DNA of 64,000 nucleotides from Thiorhodococcus drewsii AZ1 (GTDB lineage: Bacteria; Pseudomonadota; Gammaproteobacteria; Chromatiales; Chromatiaceae). Numbering within the stretch: the stretch's first letter is position 1; each line of letters begins with the position of its first letter. The stretch spans positions 1 to 64,000 of the forward strand of contig NZ_AFWT01000027.1 in the NCBI RefSeq assembly GCF_000224065.1, in the 5' to 3' direction. Position numbers and translations under genes: made by a program. The notes under the pieces are model-generated. The model was not told where the DNA came from. It made no database searches and saw only the letters and a program-made list of their open reading frames with translations. Positions 50,395 through 59,117 of this stretch are shown piece after piece.

Positions 50395-51837
50395 ATGGAA
50401 CTACTCGACGACATCGCTGAACGTTTTCGTTCGCGGGCACCCTCCTGCGATTACTGGACCCTGCGTCTGGTCGCCGAGGAGTCCGACCATCTGGAGGTGC
50501 GACAGGGCGTGGTCGAGCCCAGCGTCATCGCCTCCACGCTGGGCGCGATGGTCACGATCGTCACCGCTGGCGGGGTCGGTTATGGCGCCACCAGCGATCT
50601 CAGCCCCTCTGGCCTAAGCAGTGCCGCCGAGCGCGCGGCAGACTGGGCTCGCATGCACGCGAGTCACGGTCTCTTCGAGGCCGATCTCTTTCCGCGCAGC
50701 GCGACGGTGGCCGATTATCGCTCCCCGGTCTCCGAGCCGTGGAAAGGAATGTCGGTCGCGGACAAGCTCGATCTGCTGCAGCGGGCCGACGCGGCGCTCG
50801 ACATCGACGAGCGGATCCTCGACTGCTCGGCCTGGATCACCCGCAGCCGGCTCAAACAGCTCCTGGTGACCAGCGACGGCGGGCGTATCGCGCAGCGATT
50901 CGAATACGTCTTTCCCGGACTGCTGGCCGTCGCCAATGCCGGCTCTCAGACGCAGCGCCGCCACGGTGGCGGTGCGGACAGCGTGCAACAGGGCGGGCTG
51001 GAGCGTCTGGCCGCCGCGCGTTTGTTGGAAGAGGCTCCGCGCGTCGCGGAGGAGGCCATCGCTTTGCTTGACGCCCCGGAATGTCCCTCCGACACCCGCG
51101 ACCTCATTCTGCTGCCCAATCAGATGGCGCTGCAGATCCACGAGAGTATCGGCCATCCGCTCGAACTGGACCGGATCCTCGGTGACGAACGCAACTATGC
51201 CGGGACCAGCTTCGTCACGCCCGGCATGTTCGGCCGCTATCGCTATGGGTCCGATTTGCTGGATGTCACCTTCGATCCCACGGTACCTGGCGAGCTGGCC
51301 TCCATGGTCGCCGACGACGAGGGCAACGCGGCCGGTCGCCGCTATCTGATTCGGCGCGGCATCCTGGAGCGACCGCTCGGCGCTCCGCTGTCCCAGGCGC
51401 GTGCCGGTCTGTCTGGCGTGGCCTGCAGCCGCGCATCCAGTTGGGATCGTCCGCCCATCGATCGCATGGGCAACATCAATCTGGAGCCGGGTGAGGGGAG
51501 TCTCGAGGACCTCATCGCTCGGGTCGAGCGCGGTGTGCTCATGGATACCAATCGTTCCTGGTCGATCGACGATAGTCGCAACAAGTTCCAGTTCGGCTGC
51601 GAGCTCGGGCGTCTGATCGAGGACGGCCAGCTGACCGGCCTGGTGCGCAATCCCGGCTACCGAGGGATCTCGGCCGAATTCTGGCGCAGTCTGGATGGGG
51701 TCGGAGGTCCCGAGACCCGCGAGGTCTGCGGTGTCGCCAACTGCGGCAAGGGCGAGCCGAATCAGGCCATCTTCGTCGGACATGCCTCGCCGCCGTGTCT
51801 GTTTCGCGACGTTGCCGTCTTCGGGGGTGGTGAATGA
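50395..51837 (+). CDS. TldD-family zinc metalloprotease
   Basis: 480 residues. The metal site HESIGH gives H249, E250 and H254, with the expected C-terminal Cys region (EVCGVANCGKGEPN). TldD/TldE heterodimers degrade unfolded peptides and mature microcin B17. The N-terminal half is unlike canonical TldD in its opening residues, and the pair looks like a separate subfamily from the housekeeping proteins, so I leave the symbol blank. It overlaps its partner by ATGA (51834-51837). Confidence 0.87.
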   Translation: MELLDDIAERFRSRAPSCDYWTLRLVAEESDHLEVRQGVVEPSVIASTLGAMVTIVTAGGVGYGATSDLSPSGLSSAAERAADWARMHASHGLFEADLFPRSATVADYRSPVSEPWKGMSVADKLDLLQRADAALDIDERILDCSAWITRSRLKQLLVTSDGGRIAQRFEYVFPGLLAVANAGSQTQRRHGGGADSVQQGGLERLAAARLLEEAPRVAEEAIALLDAPECPSDTRDLILLPNQMALQIHESIGHPLELDRILGDERNYAGTSFVTPGMFGRYRYGSDLLDVTFDPTVPGELASMVADDEGNAAGRRYLIRRGILERPLGAPLSQARAGLSGVACSRASSWDRPPIDRMGNINLEPGEGSLEDLIARVERGVLMDTNRSWSIDDSRNKFQFGCELGRLIEDGQLTGLVRNPGYRGISAEFWRSLDGVGGPETREVCGVANCGKGEPNQAIFVGHASPPCLFRDVAVFGGGE

Positions 51838-53153
51838 ACCAGGAGTACTTTCAAAAACTGGCCGAGCGTCTCTTTACCCGATTGGAAGGCGAGGAGATCC
51901 TCTTTTGCTCGTTGGGCGGCGAGACCTCCGACTTCGTTCGCCTGACCCGTAATCGTATCCGGCAGGCGGGGAACGTGCATTCGGCCGCCCTGGGGCTGAC
52001 GCTCATCTCCGGCGCGCGCCAGGCCGAGGGCAGCTGCGATCTGGCCGGCGAGTCCGGTCCTGATCTGTTGCGGGCCATCCGTTTGCTCCAGGCCCTGCGT
52101 AAGCGCATCGGGCATGTCCCGGAGGACCCCTATCTCAACTACTCGACCGAGCCGAGCGAGAGTCAGCGCCGAGTCGAGGCCGAGCTGCCGCCGGTCGAGG
52201 AGGCGTTGGCCGAGCTGATCGGCGCGGCCGAGGGGCTGGATCTGGTCGGAATCTGGGCGAGCGGGGAGATCCAGGAGGGATTGTCGAGCTCAATCGGTCA
52301 TCGTCACTGGCATCAGAGCAACAGCTTCAATCTGGATTGGAGCTGTTATCTGGAGTCCGACAAGGCGCTCAAATCGGGCTACGGCGGATTCCGTTGGGAT
52401 TCCTCTGTCCTGCGCAGCAAGTTGGGCGCCATGCGGGATGCCTTGCACGTGATGGCGCAGCCAGCCGTGACCATCGCGCCGGGTCGCTATCGCGCCTATC
52501 TGGCGCCGGCGGCCGTCCAGGAGCTGATGGAGATGTTGGCCTGGGGCGGATTCGATCTCAAGAATCATCGCACCCAGCAAACGCCTCTGCTCAAGCTGAT
52601 TCGGGGCGAGCGACATCTGGATCCGAGGATTTGCATCCGCGAGGAGTCGTCGCGCGGTCTGGCGCCGGCCTTCACAGCCGAGGGGTTTCTGCAGCCCGAC
52701 TCCGTGGCGCTGATCGAGCAGGGCCGTCATGCCGAGTGCCTGGTCGATGCCCGCAGCGCCAAGGAGTACGGTGAGTCCGTGAATGCCGCCGGAGCGTCGC
52801 CCGAGTCGCTCGCCCTGGATGCGGGCGATCTGTCGCTCGCGGATGTCCCCGCCCGACTGGATACGGGGCTCTATATTGGCAATCTCTGGTATTGCAACTG
52901 GTCCGACGCCAACGACTGCCGCGTCACCGGAATGACCCGTTTCGGTACCTTCTGGATCGAGAAGGGCGAGGTCCAGGGGCCGGTCAAGGTGATGCGGTTC
53001 GACGACAGCCTCTATCATGTGCTGGGCGATCGGCTGGAAGCTCTGACGCGGGATCGAGAGCTCATACTCTCCGCCGATACCTACGACGGGCGCTCGACGA
53101 GCAGCGCCTTGCTGCCTGGGTTGTTGGTGTCTGGGATCGACCTGGCGCTTTAG
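51834..53153 (+). CDS. TldE/PmbA-like partner subunit
   Basis: 439 residues, same fold as TldD (GEEILFCSLGGETSDFVRLTRNRIRQAG at the N-terminus is the family opening) but with no HExxxH motif. That is how TldE differs from TldD. The C-terminal part includes GLYIGNLWYCNWSDANDCRVTGMTRFGTFWIEKGE, a family signature. It should form a heterodimer with the upstream TldD-like protein. A BLUF gene follows after 90 bases on the same strand. Confidence 0.83.
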   Translation: MNQEYFQKLAERLFTRLEGEEILFCSLGGETSDFVRLTRNRIRQAGNVHSAALGLTLISGARQAEGSCDLAGESGPDLLRAIRLLQALRKRIGHVPEDPYLNYSTEPSESQRRVEAELPPVEEALAELIGAAEGLDLVGIWASGEIQEGLSSSIGHRHWHQSNSFNLDWSCYLESDKALKSGYGGFRWDSSVLRSKLGAMRDALHVMAQPAVTIAPGRYRAYLAPAAVQELMEMLAWGGFDLKNHRTQQTPLLKLIRGERHLDPRICIREESSRGLAPAFTAEGFLQPDSVALIEQGRHAECLVDARSAKEYGESVNAAGASPESLALDAGDLSLADVPARLDTGLYIGNLWYCNWSDANDCRVTGMTRFGTFWIEKGEVQGPVKVMRFDDSLYHVLGDRLEALTRDRELILSADTYDGRSTSSALLPGLLVSGIDLAL

Positions 53154-53243
53154 GCGATCAGCAGAAACCGTTTCCTCGGAGCGCCGATCGCGAATGATGC
53201 CGACCTATCCCCGGTGACTTGGGATCCGTTTTTGGAGGGAATC

Positions 53244-53699
53244 ATGGAAAACTGCCGCCTCATCTATCGCAGCACCTGTCAAGACGGCTTTATCGACAAC
53301 GCCGATTTGCGCGACCTTATCGCAAAGAGCGCCGAGAACAACCGGGCCGCTGGGATCACCGGCATGCTGATCCTGAGTGGCGACCAATTCCTGCAGGTAC
53401 TGGAGGGGCCGGCGCAAGCGGTCAACCAGCTCTATGGGTTCATCATGGCCGACGGGCGTCATCAGGATCTGAGGCTAATCTCTTATGAGCCGATCGCGGA
53501 GCGCTATTTCGACGACTGGGGCATGTCTCTGGTCGATCTCTACGACCTACCCAAGCCGGCGCGTGATCTGCTGGAACACAAGTATTCGGTTCGTGACGGC
53601 GCCATTCTGATTCCGGAGCGGCTCCACGAGGTCTACGCGCTGCTGCTCGACGCCCGTTTCCTGTGCCAGGGACGGCCTTGGGAGGACGGGGCGGACTGA
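53244..53699 (+). CDS. Short BLUF-domain blue-light photoreceptor
   Basis: 151 residues, a BLUF domain with little else. Residues that contact FAD or control the photocycle are present: Y8 (LIYRST), N33 (NNRAAGITG), Q51 (FLQVLEG), and W92/M94 (DDWGMSL). No effector domain is fused, so signal output must go through a partner protein, as in PixD or BlrB-like short BLUF proteins. The ATG at 53244 is preceded by GGAGGG; an in-frame GTG at 53214 lacks this. Confidence 0.92.
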   Translation: MENCRLIYRSTCQDGFIDNADLRDLIAKSAENNRAAGITGMLILSGDQFLQVLEGPAQAVNQLYGFIMADGRHQDLRLISYEPIAERYFDDWGMSLVDLYDLPKPARDLLEHKYSVRDGAILIPERLHEVYALLLDARFLCQGRPWEDGAD

Positions 53700-53730
53700 G
53701 GGGGGGCTCGCGGCGCGAGGGCGTTTTCAT

Positions 53731-53747
53731 CGGGCCTTGTTGGCCCG
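53731..53747. terminator. Hairpin between convergent BLUF and PIN-PhoH genes
   Basis: CGGGCC (53731-53736) and GGCCCG (53742-53747) flank TTGTT. It sits 31 bases past the BLUF stop codon and 70 bases past the PhoH stop on the other strand. Read on the minus strand it is followed by ATGAAAAC, a weak tract. Confidence 0.45.
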
Positions 53748-53817
53748 TCCTCGTACCGGAGCGGATCCCGGAATGCTCGGACGGCGCCAACCGGCGAAAG
53801 ATTTTTTGGGTGTCGCC

Positions 53818-55233
53818 CTACAACTCCTGAGAGGCGAAGTCGGCGAGTCGCGAGCGTTCGCCGCGCATCAGTGTGATGTGCCCGCTGTGCGGCCAGTTCT
53901 TGAAGCGGTCCACCACATAGGTCAGGCCGGAGGTGGTCTCGGTCAGGTAGGGCGTATCGATCTGGCTGATATTGCCCAGACAGACGAACTTGGTCCCAGG
54001 TCCGGCGCGGGTGATGAGCGTCTTCATCTGCTTGGCGGTGAGGTTCTGGGCCTCGTCGAGGATGATGTATTTGTTGAGGAAGGTGCGTCCGCGCATGAAG
54101 TTGAGCGATGAGATGCGGATGCGATTGCGGATGAGATCGTTGGTCGCGGCTCGACCCCACTCGCCGCCCTCGGGTTGGGTGAGTACCTCCAGGTTATCCA
54201 TAAGGGCGCCCATCCAAGGCGTCATCTTTTCCTCCTCGGTGCCGGGCAGGAAGCCGATGTCCTCGCCGACCGGGACCGTGACGCGGGTCATGATGATCTC
54301 GCGGTAGAGACCGCGATCGAGCACCTGCGCCAGCCCGGCGGCCAGCGCGAGCAGCGTTTTGCCGGTTCCGGCCGAGCCGAGCAGGGTGACGAAGTCGAGC
54401 TCCGGATTCATCAGCATGTTGAGCGCGAAGTTCTGCTCGCGGTTGCGCGCCGTGATGCCCCAGACATTGCGGCGCGGGAGCCGGTAGTCCTCGATCAGCT
54501 CGATGACGGCCTCGGTGTCGGAGCGCTTCTCGCGCACCATCGCCTCGAAGCTGGCGTCCTCGCTCAGGGCGAGACATTGAGCGCTGTACCAGTCGGCGAC
54601 ATCCGGTCCGATGACGCGATAGAAGGTGCGTCCTTCCTCCTTCCAGGCGTCGAGGTTCTTCTCGTGACGCTCCCAGAAGTCCTCAGGCAGGATCTCGAGC
54701 CCGGTGTATAGCAGATCCGCGTCGTCCAGGACCTGATCGTTTGAATAGTCCTCGGCCGGTATACCGAGCACGGCGGCCTTGATCCGCAGGTTGATGTCCT
54801 TGGAGACGATGATCACCTGACGGTCGCTGCGCAGCTCGCGCAACGCCTGGGCGGTGCCCAGGATGTTGTTGTCCGGTGTGCTGCCGGGAAGTGAGTTGGG
54901 CAGCTTGAGATCGAGCGGCTCGGTTTGGAAGAAGAGGCGTCCCGTGGCGGGGCTGGCGACGCCGCCGCTCGTACCGGATTGCATAAGCTCTAGTCCGGCG
55001 TCGATTTCCTGCTTGTCCGCGTCGACCATCAGTTGATCGAGGAAGCGACTGACCTGGCGCACGTTGCGGGCGACCTCCGACATGCCCTTCTTGCCGTGGT
55101 CGAGTTCCTCCAGGACCATCATCGGCAGGAAGATGTCGTGCTCCTGGAAGCGGAAGAGCGCAGTCGGGTCGTGCATCAGCACGTTGGTGTCCAAGATGAA
55201 CAGGCAGGGCTTGTCGTTTTCGCGCTTGATCAT
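53818..55233 (-). CDS. PIN-PhoH ATPase (PhoH2/YlaK type)
   Basis: 471 residues. The N-terminal PIN nuclease domain (about 10-150) has the acidic residues LDTNVLMHDP, VLEELD and DNNILGTA. The C-terminal PhoH ATPase has Walker A in GSAGTGKTLLALAAG and Walker B in YIILDEAQN. PhoH2 proteins of this architecture are sequence-dependent RNA helicases/RNases. It is well separated from ybeY/ybeZ, so it is not the ybeZ-type short PhoH. Confidence 0.92.
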   Translation of the reverse strand: MIKRENDKPCLFILDTNVLMHDPTALFRFQEHDIFLPMMVLEELDHGKKGMSEVARNVRQVSRFLDQLMVDADKQEIDAGLELMQSGTSGGVASPATGRLFFQTEPLDLKLPNSLPGSTPDNNILGTAQALRELRSDRQVIIVSKDINLRIKAAVLGIPAEDYSNDQVLDDADLLYTGLEILPEDFWERHEKNLDAWKEEGRTFYRVIGPDVADWYSAQCLALSEDASFEAMVREKRSDTEAVIELIEDYRLPRRNVWGITARNREQNFALNMLMNPELDFVTLLGSAGTGKTLLALAAGLAQVLDRGLYREIIMTRVTVPVGEDIGFLPGTEEEKMTPWMGALMDNLEVLTQPEGGEWGRAATNDLIRNRIRISSLNFMRGRTFLNKYIILDEAQNLTAKQMKTLITRAGPGTKFVCLGNISQIDTPYLTETTSGLTYVVDRFKNWPHSGHITLMRGERSRLADFASQEL

Positions 55234-55330
55234 GGGGTGCCGGGGGATCGGTTGGCCGTCCTGAAGGACTGGCGTGGGACTGGCGGCGGAGCCGGCCCGA
55301 TGCCGGCTTCAGGGGCTGGCGTCGAAAAGG

Positions 55331-55804
55331 TCAGCGTCCGGCGAGTTCGCGTGCGGCGCTCAGAACCTCATCGACGTGGCCTTTGACCTTCACATGGCGC
55401 CATTCGCGTTGCAGGACGCCCTCGGCGTCGATCAGGAAGGTGCTGCGCTCAATGCCCAGGCTCTCCTTGCCGTACATCTTTTTGAGCTTGATGACGTCGA
55501 ACGCCTGGCAGAGTGATTCGTCCTTGTCCGAGATGAGATCGAATGGGAATCCCTGCTTGGCCTTGAAGTTTTCCTGGGCCTTGATGCCGTCGCGCGAGGC
55601 GCCGAGGATCAGTGTGTTGGCCTCGGCGAAGGCGTCGGTGGCGTCGCGGAAGTCCTGTCCTTCCTGGGTGCAGCCGGGCGTGCTGGCCTTGGGGTAGAAA
55701 TAGAGGACGAGTTGCTTGCCCCGGTAATCGGAGAGCTTGATGGTCTGGTCGCCGGTGGCCGGCCGTTCGAGATCTGGGATCGTTGCACCGATAGCGGGAG
55801 GCAT
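55331..55804 (-). CDS. bcp: Thioredoxin-dependent peroxiredoxin BCP
   Basis: 157 residues. It reduces hydroperoxides. Peroxidatic Cys is in YPKASTPGCTQEGQDFRD; the Gln after it occupies the position where a resolving Cys occurs in some members, so this may be a 1-Cys form with another Cys at 'LCQAFDVI' serving as resolver. BCP followed by gcvR on its upstream side is the E. coli arrangement as well. Confidence 0.93.
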   Translation of the reverse strand: MPPAIGATIPDLERPATGDQTIKLSDYRGKQLVLYFYPKASTPGCTQEGQDFRDATDAFAEANTLILGASRDGIKAQENFKAKQGFPFDLISDKDESLCQAFDVIKLKKMYGKESLGIERSTFLIDAEGVLQREWRHVKVKGHVDEVLSAARELAGR

Positions 55805-55903
55805 GGTCGAGGGCTCCGAATTCAGCTCGTCGTCGAAACGAGGAGGGCGCCGCGCGGATCCGCCGAGGGTCCGGGTGGGGACGTCCTCCCCGGGTTGAGT
55901 GGA

Positions 55904-56443
55904 TCAGCCTTTGAGCGGCTCCAACACCGCGTCCAGATTGAGTCCGTCGCAATAGTCCATGAATTCCTCGCGCAGACCCGCGATGTGGATGTCGGCTGGA
56001 ATGCCGACGGTTATGTGCACCGAGAACATGGTCGTGCCCGTGTGGGCGGCGGCATAGGTGCTGGTCGCCATGTCCTCGATGTTGATGCTGCGCTCGGCGA
56101 AGAATCCGGCCAGGTTGTTGACGATTCCGGGGTGATCCATGGAGACCACGTCTACCGCATAGGGCAGTAGGTTGCGTCCGGAGGCGCGCTCGCCGGTGCG
56201 TTTGGAAATGATGGTCATACCGAGCTGGCGTTCGAGCTCGGGAAGCGTGTTTTCGATCTTGGCCAGTGTGTTCCACTTGCCTTCCACTAGCAGTATCGCC
56301 GCAAATTCCCCGCCGAGGACGGTCATGCGGCTGTCCTCGATATTGCAGCCATGGTCGAGCACGGCCTGCGAGAGTTGGTTGACGATACCTGGGTGGTCTT
56401 CGCCGAGTGCCGAGATCACGAGGAATGTCTTCTGCCTGGTCAT
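55904..56443 (-). CDS. gcvR: Glycine cleavage system regulator GcvR-like ACT protein
   Basis: 179 residues with two ACT domains: FLVISALGEDHPGIVNQLSQAVLDHGCNIEDSRMTVLGGEFAAILLV and VVSMDHPGIVNNLAGFFAERSINIEDMATST. GcvR binds GcvA and glycine to control the glycine cleavage operon. No gcvA is in the window. The start at 56443 has ACCTCC on the antisense side corresponding to CACCTCC-ATG: an ordinary GGAGG is not visible, and the frame upstream to 56503 is not conserved-looking. Neighbouring bcp supports the assignment. Confidence 0.87.
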   Translation of the reverse strand: MTRQKTFLVISALGEDHPGIVNQLSQAVLDHGCNIEDSRMTVLGGEFAAILLVEGKWNTLAKIENTLPELERQLGMTIISKRTGERASGRNLLPYAVDVVSMDHPGIVNNLAGFFAERSINIEDMATSTYAAAHTGTTMFSVHITVGIPADIHIAGLREEFMDYCDGLNLDAVLEPLKG

Positions 56444-56570
56444 GGAGGTGCCGGGGGTCCTGAGTTTATTAGGGAGGCTGTATTGCTCGGGGCAGTTTAG
56501 CATGGGCTAACCTGCAACCACATTGCCGCTGATGGGGGGGCGGTGTGCCGGGCCGAATCCTCCATTCTGG

Positions 56571-57245
56571 CTAGAGATCGCTCCACATTCGCACTAGATT
56601 GGCGTATGTGCGGTTCACGTAGGCGGTCGTCGACTGATCTGGAGCATCCGTCAGCAGTTGTTCGCGGGCCAGATTCAGTTCGTAGAGGAGTTCGCGCTGT
56701 GCCGGATCGCGCACATAGCTTTGGATCCAGGTGAGTGCGACCAGCCGCTCGCCCTGTTCGACCTCGGCGACCCGGTGCAGGCTCGATGAGGGATAGATGA
56801 CCGCGTCTCCGGCCGGGAGCTTGACCTGGCGTTCGCCGAATGAGGTTCGGATCACCAGTTCTCCACCGAGGTAGGCTTCGGGGGGATTGAGGAAGACGGT
56901 CATGGAGACGTCGCTACGAAAACGCGGTCCGTTCGTACCCATGATGGGGTCGTCGACATGTTCGCCATAGGCCATGCCTGGCGTATAGCGGGCAAAGACG
57001 AGTTCGGCCACTTTGTGCGGAAATGCCCCGGAGCGGAAGGTCGGGTGGTGGCCCAGGCTCGCCATGAGGATTCGGGTCAGTCGCTGTTGACGCTGCGGAT
57101 CCGGGCCGAGCTCCTGGTTGTGTTTGACGCGGGCCGCCGCGAAGCCGGCGCTGAGTTTGCCGTCGACGAATGGGGCGTCGGCGAGGGTTTCCTGGATCTT
57201 AGCGAGTTGAGCCGGGTTCAGAAGCTCGGGAATCGTGAGTAGCAT
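56571..57245 (-). CDS. PKHD-type Fe(II)/2-oxoglutarate hydroxylase (PiuC/YbiX-like)
   Basis: 224 residues. The facial triad is visible as HVDDPIMG (HxD) and the distal His in SSSLHRVAEVEQG, with the 2-oxoglutarate-binding Arg just after (GERLVALTWIQSYV). The N-terminal MLLTIPELLNP and the C-terminal SYVRDPAQRELLYELNLAR are family hallmarks. Homologues sit beside TonB-dependent receptors for iron siderophores; no receptor is adjacent here. The ATG at 57245 matches the usual start. Confidence 0.9.
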   Translation of the reverse strand: MLLTIPELLNPAQLAKIQETLADAPFVDGKLSAGFAAARVKHNQELGPDPQRQQRLTRILMASLGHHPTFRSGAFPHKVAELVFARYTPGMAYGEHVDDPIMGTNGPRFRSDVSMTVFLNPPEAYLGGELVIRTSFGERQVKLPAGDAVIYPSSSLHRVAEVEQGERLVALTWIQSYVRDPAQRELLYELNLAREQLLTDAPDQSTTAYVNRTYANLVRMWSDL

Positions 57246-57329
57246 GGTCTGAGGTTCCACGCGTGTCCGTGGGGGCGGGAATCGCCCCATACCGATGAAT
57301 CCACATCTTTATAAGACGAGGGGGTGTCT

Positions 57330-57905
57330 ATGATCCTGAATGCCATCATCGACGATCAGGTCTGCGAGCTCAACGTGCCGGATGCGCTGCTCGGTCAGGC
57401 GGAGGGTTTCTTCGATAAGCTCGACAGCGACATGGACGGTGGCTGGCAGATGGGGCGCGAGTGGGTGGAGTGTCCGGATCGGGTTCAGCGCTGCCAGATC
57501 GTGGCCGATAAGCTCCTGACGGCCATGGAGTCCGAGAACGAGCGGCTCGGAGTCATGATGGCGGGCTATCTCTTGGCGCGGATGCCGGGGTTGAAATCGG
57601 TCCAGCTCGACATCCAGGGCGAGGTGCAAAACAACAGCTTCGAGATCGAGGAACGGCCAGTCGAATCGACCGCCGTGGCTGTGGAAATGGCGCCGGGATT
57701 GAGCAAGCTGGAGGCGATGGAGCAGGCTGGAAACGCGGTGAGCAAGGTCTTCAAGGTCGGTCGAGGCTACCGTTTCTCGGTGTTCGACGCCGTGTCCGGG
57801 GACTGGTGCGATTCGCCGCTGATCGCTACAGAGGAGGAGGCGGGACGTTTGCGTCAGGCGGCGTTTCGAGAGCGCTACGAGTCTTTGCTGAAGGGCGAAG
57901 CGTGA
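57330..57905 (+). CDS. Conserved-looking hypothetical protein, 191 residues
   Basis: I do not recognise the family. The protein is soluble, acidic (Glu/Asp-rich), with no signal peptide or membrane segment. Residues 1-18 begin with a strand MILNAIIDDQVCELNVP, and the centre has LGVMMAGYLLARMPGLKSV. Codon usage and GC-rich third positions look coding, a GAGGGGG stretch precedes the ATG at 57330, and no overlapping frame is more plausible. It stands alone between two minus-strand genes. Confidence 0.7.
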   Translation: MILNAIIDDQVCELNVPDALLGQAEGFFDKLDSDMDGGWQMGREWVECPDRVQRCQIVADKLLTAMESENERLGVMMAGYLLARMPGLKSVQLDIQGEVQNNSFEIEERPVESTAVAVEMAPGLSKLEAMEQAGNAVSKVFKVGRGYRFSVFDAVSGDWCDSPLIATEEEAGRLRQAAFRERYESLLKGEA

Positions 57906-57951
57906 GGGGCGTGGCCGCATGGCCGCGCCCCTCGGCCGAAAACCGGATGGA

Positions 57952-58152
57952 TCAGCCTTCCTTCTTCTCGGTGGTGTCGATCTTGAGCGGGACGTAGGCC
58001 AGACAGGTGCCGAACGCGCCGGTGGCGAGCACGATCAGGCCCAGGATGTCCAGGAGCACTGAGTTGGCAATGAGCCCGGCCAGGATGAGAACGCCTGCTA
58101 CGGCCAAGCGGATGTTGCGGTCCATGGTTCCGACATTCTTAGGAAGTGTCAT
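57952..58152 (-). CDS. DUF2892 (YgaP-like) small inner-membrane protein
   Basis: 66 residues. The N-terminal MTLPKNVGTMDRNIRLAVAGVLIL is the DUF2892 signature, with two hydrophobic helices (about 17-35 and 37-56) separated by a short loop. This domain is found as the membrane part of YgaP-type rhodanese proteins; here it is alone and its function is unknown. Confidence 0.87.
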   Translation of the reverse strand: MTLPKNVGTMDRNIRLAVAGVLILAGLIANSVLLDILGLIVLATGAFGTCLAYVPLKIDTTEKKEG

Positions 58153-58562
58153 CGTCGAATCTCCTGCTATTTGAGTTTAAGGTGTCGTGCGTTGATTCGT
58201 CGTTTCGTGCCTGAGGCCGCAGCGTCCGAATATTGGTCGAGCGCGCATGCCTTCGGGGACGTCGGTCTTTGTGCGGTTGGCGGACTTGTCGGTCGTGTCC
58301 TTACGGGGGAGGCTGAGTTCGTCCGCCGGTCGTTGTCGGTTCGGCGCGAGCGATTCCTCGGAGGAAGGCGCTCTGATCGCGGCCCTCTGTTGTGATGAGT
58401 CCCTGCTCCGATCGGCATGCATCTGAAGAGGGATGGCATTGGCGCGCCTAGTATACGCGTTGCGCTCGCCCTGCGTGATTGCGATATGTGGTGTTCTGAC
58501 GTTCTTTCGCAGTGCCGATCCGTTCATCTATAAATAATGCTGCTGTTTCCTGGAGTCTTTGC
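58153..58562. other. Intergenic region without a convincing gene
   Basis: 410 bases. Several short open frames exist but have no start signal, domain or plausible composition (one minus-strand frame, 58177-58527, is Arg/Thr/Pro-rich noise). TATAAA at 58529-58534, about 30 bases before the lipoprotein start, is a candidate -10; no clear -35 is seen. No terminator, tRNA or repeat was recognised. Confidence 0.5.
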
Positions 58563-59068
58563 ATGAATGCCATCTTCTCGAATCTACGGAGTGCCGTGAT
58601 CCGCGCGCTTTTGGTGGCCGGAGTCGTTGCGGTGAACGGGTGCTCGGATTCCGGCGAGGACGTGCGGGTCGTCCTGTGCAAGGATCTCGCATTGGAGCTG
58701 TCGCGACCGACGTTCGAATCGGTCGAATGGACCCGGGTCGAGACCCAGATACGTCGCAGCGAAGAGTTGAAGGTGAATCTGGGTTTCGAGTCACGCGCCG
58801 GGGATGGCTCGACCCAATCGATGCGCGCGGCCTGTTTTTATCGCTACGATGCGGTCGAGGATACGGCTCTGACGCTGGCCGACCCCCTGTCCGCCTACTC
58901 GACCTCGCCGAATCGCGTCATCCTGAACGGCCGCCTGACCTCTGGTCGCGAATTGGCCGATGCGGTCGGTCGGGCAATGCTGGGACAGGGGCGCGATCTG
59001 CTGGAGCGCGCACAACGCGGGGTCGAGGGCGCGGTGCGAAAGCTCGGACAGGGGGGCAGGACCTTTAG
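58563..59068 (+). pseudogene. Small lipoprotein gene with a probable frameshift near its end
   Basis: The ATG at 58563 has GGAG seven bases upstream. A hydrophobic signal (VIRALLVAGVVAVNGC) ends in a lipobox-like VNGC. About 140 further residues of unknown family follow. In the sequence as given the frame does not stop but runs on to 59633, translating the antisense of a conserved gene. One extra G in the G6 run (59051-59056) would end the protein at a TAG at 59066-59068 (C-terminus GGQDL), just before the convergent gene. I infer a real frameshift or sequence error at that run and give the coordinates of the repaired gene. I do not recognise the family. Confidence 0.6.
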
Positions 59069-59117
59069 TCGCGATAGCTCGGCGAGCGATCCGCATCTCG
59101 GGCTCTCTAGGCGCTCA

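Noticed and set aside
55290-55308. AGCCGGC/GCCGGCT inverted repeat between bcp and PIN-PhoH as a terminator
   Set aside because: No T-run follows on the relevant strand, and such GC palindromes are common here; too weak to annotate.
58177-58527. Minus-strand 116-residue open frame
   Set aside because: Arg/Thr/Pro-rich composition, no start signal, no domain; looks like chance in GC-rich DNA.
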